Below, piece after piece: positions 7,605-11,216 of a stretch of 11,216 bases of DNA. The DNA is from Thioalkalivibrio sp. GTDB lineage: Bacteria > Pseudomonadota > Gammaproteobacteria > Ectothiorhodospirales > Ectothiorhodospiraceae. The notes below the pieces were generated by a model, which ran no database searches, was not told where the DNA came from, and was given only the letters and a program-made list of their open reading frames with translations. The stretch lies in assembly GCA_007136145.1 (NCBI GenBank), contig SLHN01000182.1:1-11216 (forward strand), given 5' to 3'. Both the position numbers and the translations under genes were made by a program. Every line of letters begins with the position of its first letter. Position 1 is the first letter of the stretch.

Positions 7605-7622
7605 GGATCCGCGAACGGATCC
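7605..7622 (-). repeat. Perfect hairpin with UUCG loop in the rnr leader
   Basis: Two GGATCC copies form a perfect seven-base-pair stem: GGATCCG (7605-7611) and CGGATCC (7616-7622) around a four-base loop. Read on the minus strand, toward rnr, the loop is TTCG. It lies 45 bases before the rnr start codon. No U-tract follows on either strand, so it does not look like a terminator. It could stabilise the 5' end of the rnr mRNA or be a regulatory fold. Confidence 0.6.
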
Positions 7623-7639
7623 TGGGGCATTCATATACA

Positions 7640-7668
7640 TTGACACGCCGGTCGGAGGACTCTATATT
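7640..7668 (+). promoter_or_regulatory. Sigma-70 promoter of tRNA-Leu
   Basis: A perfect -35 TTGACA (7640-7645), a 17-base spacer, and a -10 TATATT (7663-7668, five of six consensus bases) point at the tRNA gene. Transcription would begin near 7675, leaving a leader of about 34 bases to be removed before the mature 5' end. The sequence after the -10 (GCGCCCT) is a GC-rich discriminator, the type associated with stringent (ppGpp/DksA) control of stable-RNA promoters. Confidence 0.85.
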
Positions 7669-7708
7669 GCGCCCTCCTGAAGCGTCGGGCCGCAAGGTCC
7701 ATCCTCAT

Positions 7709-7795
7709 GCCGGGGTGGCGGAATTGGTAGACGCGCTAGCTTCAGGTGCTAGTGAGCGTAAGCTCGTGGAGGTTCAAGTCCTCTCCTCGGCACCA
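7709..7795 (+). tRNA. tRNA-Leu (anticodon CAG)
   Basis: An 87-base class II tRNA including an encoded CCA end (7793-7795). The acceptor stem GCCGGGG (7709-7715) pairs with CCTCGGC (7785-7791), with one G-U pair and discriminator A7792. The anticodon arm is CTAGC / TTCAGGT / GCTAG (7736-7752) with anticodon CAG at 7743-7745, reading CUG. A long variable arm (TGAGC GTAA GCTCG, from 7753) and the T-arm with TTCAAGT follow, as expected for leucine tRNA. CUG is a common leucine codon in GC-rich genomes. It is the only plus-strand gene here: it converges on purA and diverges from rnr. A leucine tRNA between purA and rnr is, as far as I recall, also found in Pseudomonas. Confidence 0.97.
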
Positions 7796-7828
7796 TTTCC
7801 CCCTCTCTCCCCCTCTTGGCTCGGCGAC

Positions 7829-7918
7829 ACAGGCCGCCGGCATCGCCGCGATGCGTCGCTTCCTGTAGGCCGCCAGCGCGCGCCGACCGCTGGCGCCGGG
7901 ACCCCGAGAGACCCCGGC
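7829..7918. terminator. Cluster of inverted repeats between convergent tRNA-Leu and purA
   Basis: Three successive foldable repeats fill the space between the two 3' ends. The first is GCATC/GATGC (7840-7844 with 7850-7854) inside an outer ACAGG/CCTGT pair (7829-7833 with 7862-7866). The second is a perfect eight-base stem CGCCAGCG/CGCTGGCG (7871-7878 with 7888-7895). The third is GCCGGG/CCCGGC (7895-7900 with 7913-7918), which shares base 7895 with the second. No T-run follows on either strand, so they are not classical intrinsic terminators. Position and symmetry suggest a bidirectional barrier to read-through or an mRNA 3'-end stabiliser. A pyrimidine-only tract (7796-7817) directly follows the tRNA. 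Confidence 0.4.
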
Positions 7919-7930
7919 CCGTAGCGCCAC

Positions 7931-9226
7931 TCAACCAGCAAACGGGTCACGCAGAACGATCGTTTCGTCCCGATCGGGACCGGTGGAGATCATGTCGATC
8001 GGCAACCCAACCACATTGCTGAGCCGCTCGAGGTAACGCTGGGCATTGGCGGGCAAATCCTCGTAATGACGGATACCCACGGTCGATTCCTGCCAGCCGG
8101 GCATCTCTTCGTAAACCGGTTCGCAGGCCGAATACGCCTCGGCACCGGCCGGCGGAATGTCCATCTGATCACCATTGCAACGGTAGCCGACGCAAATCTG
8201 CAGACTTTCCAGGCCGTCCAGCACGTCGAGTTTGGTAATACACAAACCACTGATGCTGTTGATCGCACCAGCCCGACGCAAGGCCACGGCATCGAACCAA
8301 CCACAGCGCCGCGGCCGACCGGTCGTGGAACCGAATTCGTTCCCGCGTTGCGCCAGGTGCTCGCCCATGCTGTCGAACAGTTCGGTCGGGAAAGGCCCGG
8401 CGCCGACACGCGTCGTGTAGGCCTTGGTAATGCCCAGGATATAGTCGAGATCGCGCGGACCCACCCCCGAGCCCGTCGCGGCACCACCCGCGGTGGTATT
8501 CGACGAGGTCACGAAGGGATAAGTCCCGTGATCGATGTCGAGCAGCGTCCCCTGGGCACCCTCGAACATCACATCCGCACCCTGCGCACGCAGTGCATGC
8601 AGGCGACCACTCACATCGGTAACCAGCGGCTGCAGGCGCTCGGCCTGAGCCAGGCTCTCGTCGAGAACCGACTGAAAGTCGATGGTGTCGGACTTGAAAT
8701 AATTTTTCAGCACGTAGTTGTGGTAGTCGAGTACCTCGCCCAGTTTGGCGGCGAAACGCTCACGGTGAAACAGATCGCTGAGACGCAGCCCACGGCGAGC
8801 CACCTTGTCTTCGTAGGCGGGTCCGATACCCCGTCCCGTGGTGCCGATCGCTGCCGCTCCCCTGGCCCGCTCGCGGGCATGATCCAATGCCACGTGGTGC
8901 GGCAGGATCAGTTGACATGACTCCGAAAGACGCAGACGTTCGGCCACGGGCACCCCGCGTGCCTCGAGCATGTCGATTTCTTCCAGCAATGCAGCAGGAG
9001 AAAGAACGACACCATTGCCGACCATGCACTCGACGCCGGGGCGCAGAATACCGGAAGGTATCAGGTGGAGAACCGTTTTCTGCCCACCGATCACAAGGGT
9101 GTGACCCGCGTTGTGCCCCCCTTGAAAGCGCACCACTGCCGCCGCGTTCTCGGTCAGCAGATCGACGACCTTGCCTTTCCCCTCGTCACCCCACTGACTG
9201 CCCAGAATTACTACGAATCGTCCCAT
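7931..9226 (-). CDS. purA: Adenylosuccinate synthetase
   Basis: 431 residues (E. coli 432). PurA catalyses the first committed step from IMP to AMP: IMP + aspartate + GTP gives adenylosuccinate + GDP + phosphate. The phosphate-binding loop GSQWGDEGKGK (9-19) carries catalytic Asp14, and GGHNAGHTL (37-45) carries catalytic His42. Further family signatures are GTTGRGIGPAYEDKVARRGLR (IMP binding), FEGAQGTLLDIDHGTYPFVTSSNTT, TTRVGAGPFPTE, EFGSTTGRPRRCGWFD, and the C-terminal STGPDRDE that contacts the guanine of GTP. The open frame extends to 9376, but ATG 9226 is right because the family N-terminus MGRFVVILGSQWGDEGKGK begins there and GAGGAG lies ten bases upstream. It follows hisZ after four bases, so it is almost certainly co-transcribed with it. 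Cytoplasmic. Confidence 0.98.
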   Translation of the reverse strand: MGRFVVILGSQWGDEGKGKVVDLLTENAAAVVRFQGGHNAGHTLVIGGQKTVLHLIPSGILRPGVECMVGNGVVLSPAALLEEIDMLEARGVPVAERLRLSESCQLILPHHVALDHARERARGAAAIGTTGRGIGPAYEDKVARRGLRLSDLFHRERFAAKLGEVLDYHNYVLKNYFKSDTIDFQSVLDESLAQAERLQPLVTDVSGRLHALRAQGADVMFEGAQGTLLDIDHGTYPFVTSSNTTAGGAATGSGVGPRDLDYILGITKAYTTRVGAGPFPTELFDSMGEHLAQRGNEFGSTTGRPRRCGWFDAVALRRAGAINSISGLCITKLDVLDGLESLQICVGYRCNGDQMDIPPAGAEAYSACEPVYEEMPGWQESTVGIRHYEDLPANAQRYLERLSNVVGLPIDMISTGPDRDETIVLRDPFAG

Positions 9227-9230
9227 TGGC

Positions 9231-10409
9231 CTAAGGCTCCTCGACGTTCCATTCCCGGCCCCGCTTATACAAGCGCGGCCCCCCCTGCATGGCTTCTCCG
9301 GATTCTCCCGCGAGAAGACGGCGCACACGGACCCCCCGTGCCCGCAGATCAGCGATTGCCGCTTCCAGACCGGCATCCCCCTGCGCGGGCGCTATCACGC
9401 ACTCGCGACCCGATTCCTTCGGTGTTGGAACCAGGCGCAGAAGCTGCCTCAGGTCGGTACTGAAACCCGTGGCCGCGCGCGCGCGGCCGAATACACGGCC
9501 AATCTCATTGTAGCGCCCCCCCCGGGCGATTTCCTGACCGGACCCGGGAACGAAGGCGGCAAAAACAAGGCCGGTGTGATAAGAGTAGCCACGCAACTCG
9601 CCGAGATCGACATGGATGTCGAGTTCCGGGTGAGCCGCCTGGAGATGGACGATGACCTCGGACAGATGATCCAGCGCATTGGTCACCTGTATCGGCGCCG
9701 AGGCAAGCATGCCTCGGGCCTCGACCAGCACCTCGGGGCCACCGTTCAGGTCAACCAACGCCCGCAGTTGCCGGGAGACTTCCTGATCAAGTTGCCACTC
9801 GGACAACATCTCCTCGATCTCCGGAACGGCCTTCCGCTGCAGCAAGTCAAAAAAAGCTCTTTCACGGGACCGGTCAAAGCCCGCCAGCCGCGCCAGTGAA
9901 CGGTAGATGTCGACATGACCCAGATCGATACTGGCTCCGCGCACGCCACATTGGGCGAGCGTTGCCAGCATCAACCGGATGATCTCGACATCGCTGTCGA
10001 GGCCGTCGTGCCCGAACAATTCCGCACCCGCCTGCAACGGACTGCGGGACCCCGACCACTCGTCGGCACGGGTACGCAGCACCGTTCCGACATAACACAA
10101 CCGGGTCGTCCCCTCCTCGCGCAGGCGGTGAGCATCGATCCTGGCGACCTGCGGAGTCAGGTCCGCGCGCAGCCCCATCAACTTGCCGGTCAACTGATCG
10201 GTCAGCTTGAACGTCTGCAGATCCAGTTCCCGGCCAGCGCCCGTCAGCAGCGACTCGAGGTATTCCGCCATCGGCGGTATCACCAGGTCGTAGCCCCAGA
10301 CATCGAACTGGTCGAGGATTGCGCGGCGCAGTGTCTCCAGACGCCGCGCGGCATCGGGCAGGGCTTCCTCGAGCCCATCCGGAAGCAGCCAGCGGTTTAC
10401 GTCGGTCAT
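9231..10409 (-). CDS. hisZ: ATP phosphoribosyltransferase regulatory subunit HisZ
   Basis: 392 residues. HisZ is a catalytically inactive paralogue of histidyl-tRNA synthetase that joins with short-form HisG to make ATP phosphoribosyltransferase, the first enzyme of histidine synthesis, and is needed for its activity and histidine feedback. The class II synthetase-like core is clear: N-terminal VNRWLLPDGLEEALP, motif-2-like MGLRADLTPQVARIDAHRLR (78-97), DLGHVDIYRSLARLAG (162-177), DLGELRGYSYHTGLVFAAFVPG (268-289), and motif-3-like GGRYNEIGRVFGRARAATGFSTDL (297-320). A shortened C-terminal domain (~335-392) remains. Two ATG codons stand side by side at 10412 and 10409; the second is preferred because AGGA is six bases before it and only three before the first. 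Its presence implies a short-form HisG elsewhere. The stop precedes purA by four bases. Confidence 0.97.
   Translation of the reverse strand: MTDVNRWLLPDGLEEALPDAARRLETLRRAILDQFDVWGYDLVIPPMAEYLESLLTGAGRELDLQTFKLTDQLTGKLMGLRADLTPQVARIDAHRLREEGTTRLCYVGTVLRTRADEWSGSRSPLQAGAELFGHDGLDSDVEIIRLMLATLAQCGVRGASIDLGHVDIYRSLARLAGFDRSRERAFFDLLQRKAVPEIEEMLSEWQLDQEVSRQLRALVDLNGGPEVLVEARGMLASAPIQVTNALDHLSEVIVHLQAAHPELDIHVDLGELRGYSYHTGLVFAAFVPGSGQEIARGGRYNEIGRVFGRARAATGFSTDLRQLLRLVPTPKESGRECVIAPAQGDAGLEAAIADLRARGVRVRRLLAGESGEAMQGGPRLYKRGREWNVEEP
9471..9488. repeat. 18-base perfect GC palindrome inside hisZ
   Basis: GGCCGCGCGCGCGCGGCC is its own reverse complement, with a central alternating CG run. It encodes the GRARAA part of the conserved HisZ segment FGRARAATGF, so coding constraint plus high GC can explain it. 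It could extrude as a hairpin or adopt left-handed DNA under supercoiling. Confidence 0.7.
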
Positions 10410-10436
10410 CATTTTTCCTGTATCGTCATGGCAGGC

Positions 10437-10628
10437 TCAGCCCCGCACCCATGCCAGCAGCGCGAGACCCAGCAGCATCGAGACGAGCCCGAACAACCGC
10501 AATGTTCCTTCCGGCAACCGGGCGACTTCGAGCAGGTATTCCCGATAGCGGCGCGGCACCAGAAACGGCAGCAAGCCCTCAAAAACAAGCAGCAGCGCGA
10601 ACGCTGCTGCCAGATCGGACCAGGCCAT
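10437..10628 (-). CDS. yjeT: DUF2065 (YjeT-family) small inner-membrane protein
   Basis: 63 residues; function unknown in all species I know of. Two hydrophobic helices (about 5-23 and 43-60) flank a short basic loop with RRYREYLLEVARLPEGTLRLFG, matching E. coli YjeT (VLEGLGPMLYP, LPDNILRRFG) in both motif and length. It starts with ATG 10628, eleven bases after the hflC stop, with no strong Shine-Dalgarno sequence, so translation may depend on ribosomes leaving hflC. As in E. coli it sits directly after hflC, which suggests a role near the HflKC-FtsH membrane complex; that is inference from position only. Its stop lies 27 bases before the preferred hisZ start. Confidence 0.9.
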   Translation of the reverse strand: MAWSDLAAAFALLLVFEGLLPFLVPRRYREYLLEVARLPEGTLRLFGLVSMLLGLALLAWVRG

Positions 10629-10639
10629 TCAAGTGGCCG

Positions 10640-11216
10640 TCACGGTCTTCCGGGTCGGCTGGCGCCACCCGTCGGGTCCCCGAAGAAACGGAAGAACTCC
10701 GACGTCGGCTCCATCACGAAGGTGTTGCGGTCACCCGACAACGAACTGCGGTAGGCAAGCAGACTGCGATAGAAACCGAAGAAGTCCTCGTCTTCACCAA
10801 AGGCGGCACCAAGAATTTCGGTGGCCCGTGCATCACCAACACCTCGGATCTCCTCGGATTGCCGGTAGGCGTCCGCCAGGATCACCGTCCGATCGCGATC
10901 GGCACGGGAACGGATCCGTTCAGCCTCTTCCTGACCACGGGCCCGGAAGTCCTGCGCAACACGCTGACGCTCCGCGCGCATGCGATCGTAGACCGACTCG
11001 GACACCTCGTCCGGCAGGTCGATTCGGCGAATACGCACGTCGACCAGATTCACCCCGAGTTCGCGGGCGGTTCCCCGGGCAACATCGCGTACCGCGCCCA
11101 TGATCACGGTGCGCTCTCCGGAAACCACCTGGGCCAGCTCGTAGCGCGCGAATTCGTTGCGCATACCGTCACGAAGAATCTGCGCCAGCCGCTCCTCCGC
11201 GTTGCGCTCGTCGCCC
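10640..11216 (-). CDS. hflC: HflC, FtsH protease modulator (C-terminal part; 5' end outside window)
   Basis: The last 191 codons are visible; the N-terminal membrane anchor and start lie beyond the right edge. HflC is an SPFH/Band-7 protein which, with HflK, forms a periplasm-facing cage around the membrane protease FtsH and restrains its activity. The visible part aligns well with the end of E. coli HflC: LGVNLVDVRIRRIDLPDEVSESVYDRMRAERQRVAQDFRARGQEEAERIR (long helical coiled-coil start), GDARATEILGAAFGEDEDFFGFYRSLLAYRSSLSG, and the near-terminal EPTSEFFRFFGDP. The tail ends in a short Gly/Arg/Pro stretch. hflK would be expected just outside the window. It forms an apparent operon with the DUF2065 gene. 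Confidence 0.96.
   Translation of the reverse strand, partial: GDERNAEERLAQILRDGMRNEFARYELAQVVSGERTVIMGAVRDVARGTARELGVNLVDVRIRRIDLPDEVSESVYDRMRAERQRVAQDFRARGQEEAERIRSRADRDRTVILADAYRQSEEIRGVGDARATEILGAAFGEDEDFFGFYRSLLAYRSSLSGDRNTFVMEPTSEFFRFFGDPTGGASRPGRP

Noticed and set aside
7605..7622. GGATCC pair as target-site duplication of a mobile element
   Set aside because: Only four bases separate the two stem arms, and no element or remnant lies between or around them. A hairpin explains the symmetry.
7623..7708. Minus-strand promoter for rnr
   Set aside because: TATAGA- and TATATG-like -10 sequences exist, but none has a recognisable -35 at the right distance. The AT-rich bases are explained by the plus-strand tRNA promoter.
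8066..8920. Plus-strand open frame of 284 codons opposite purA
   Set aside because: Antisense to purA with no domain or start signal; the conserved purA protein explains the open frame.
9227..9376. 50-residue N-terminal extension of PurA overlapping hisZ
   Set aside because: PurA proteins begin at the sequence found at 9226, and the extension is simply hisZ read in another frame.

Overview
The window is a GC-rich, densely packed stretch of chromosome from a gammaproteobacterium. The gene order HflC, DUF2065 (YjeT), PurA, RNase R, RlmB is the one known around E. coli hflC-yjeT-purA-rnr-rlmB. The presence of a HisZ gene directly before purA, and a tRNA-Leu where E. coli has nsrR, points to a lineage outside the enterics (Pseudomonas-like or Chromatiales-like). 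The exact genus cannot be read from the sequence. All protein genes are on the minus strand. The tRNA is the only gene on the plus strand.

Layout from the right edge, in the direction of transcription. (1) 11216-10640 is the C-terminal half of HflC, the membrane-bound modulator of FtsH, followed by a 63-residue two-helix DUF2065 protein. (2) 10409-9231 is HisZ, the regulatory subunit of ATP phosphoribosyltransferase, followed after 4 bases by PurA (9226-7931). These first four genes look like one transcription unit. (3) 7930-7561 is a 370-base spacer. It holds tRNA-Leu(CAG) on the plus strand with a near-consensus promoter, a cluster of inverted repeats between the convergent tRNA and purA ends, and a tight hairpin in the rnr leader. 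(4) 7560-4067 holds RNase R, with an unusually long Arg-rich tail, and RlmB, joined by a GTGA stop/start overlap. (5) 4066-26 holds RimK (ATP-grasp glutamate ligase), an AstE/aspartoacylase-family zinc hydrolase, and an unrecognised 617-residue inner-membrane protein. The last two overlap by TTGA.

Most of the window is core housekeeping: membrane proteolysis control, histidine and AMP synthesis, RNA decay and 23S rRNA methylation. The least understood part is the rimK end. There a peptide-bond-forming ATP-grasp enzyme, a hydrolase of a family that cuts amide bonds to acidic amino acids, and an uncharacterised membrane protein appear to be made together. This suggests a modification and removal (or processing) system with a membrane-bound component. 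No insertion sequence, CRISPR array, phage gene or broken gene was seen.
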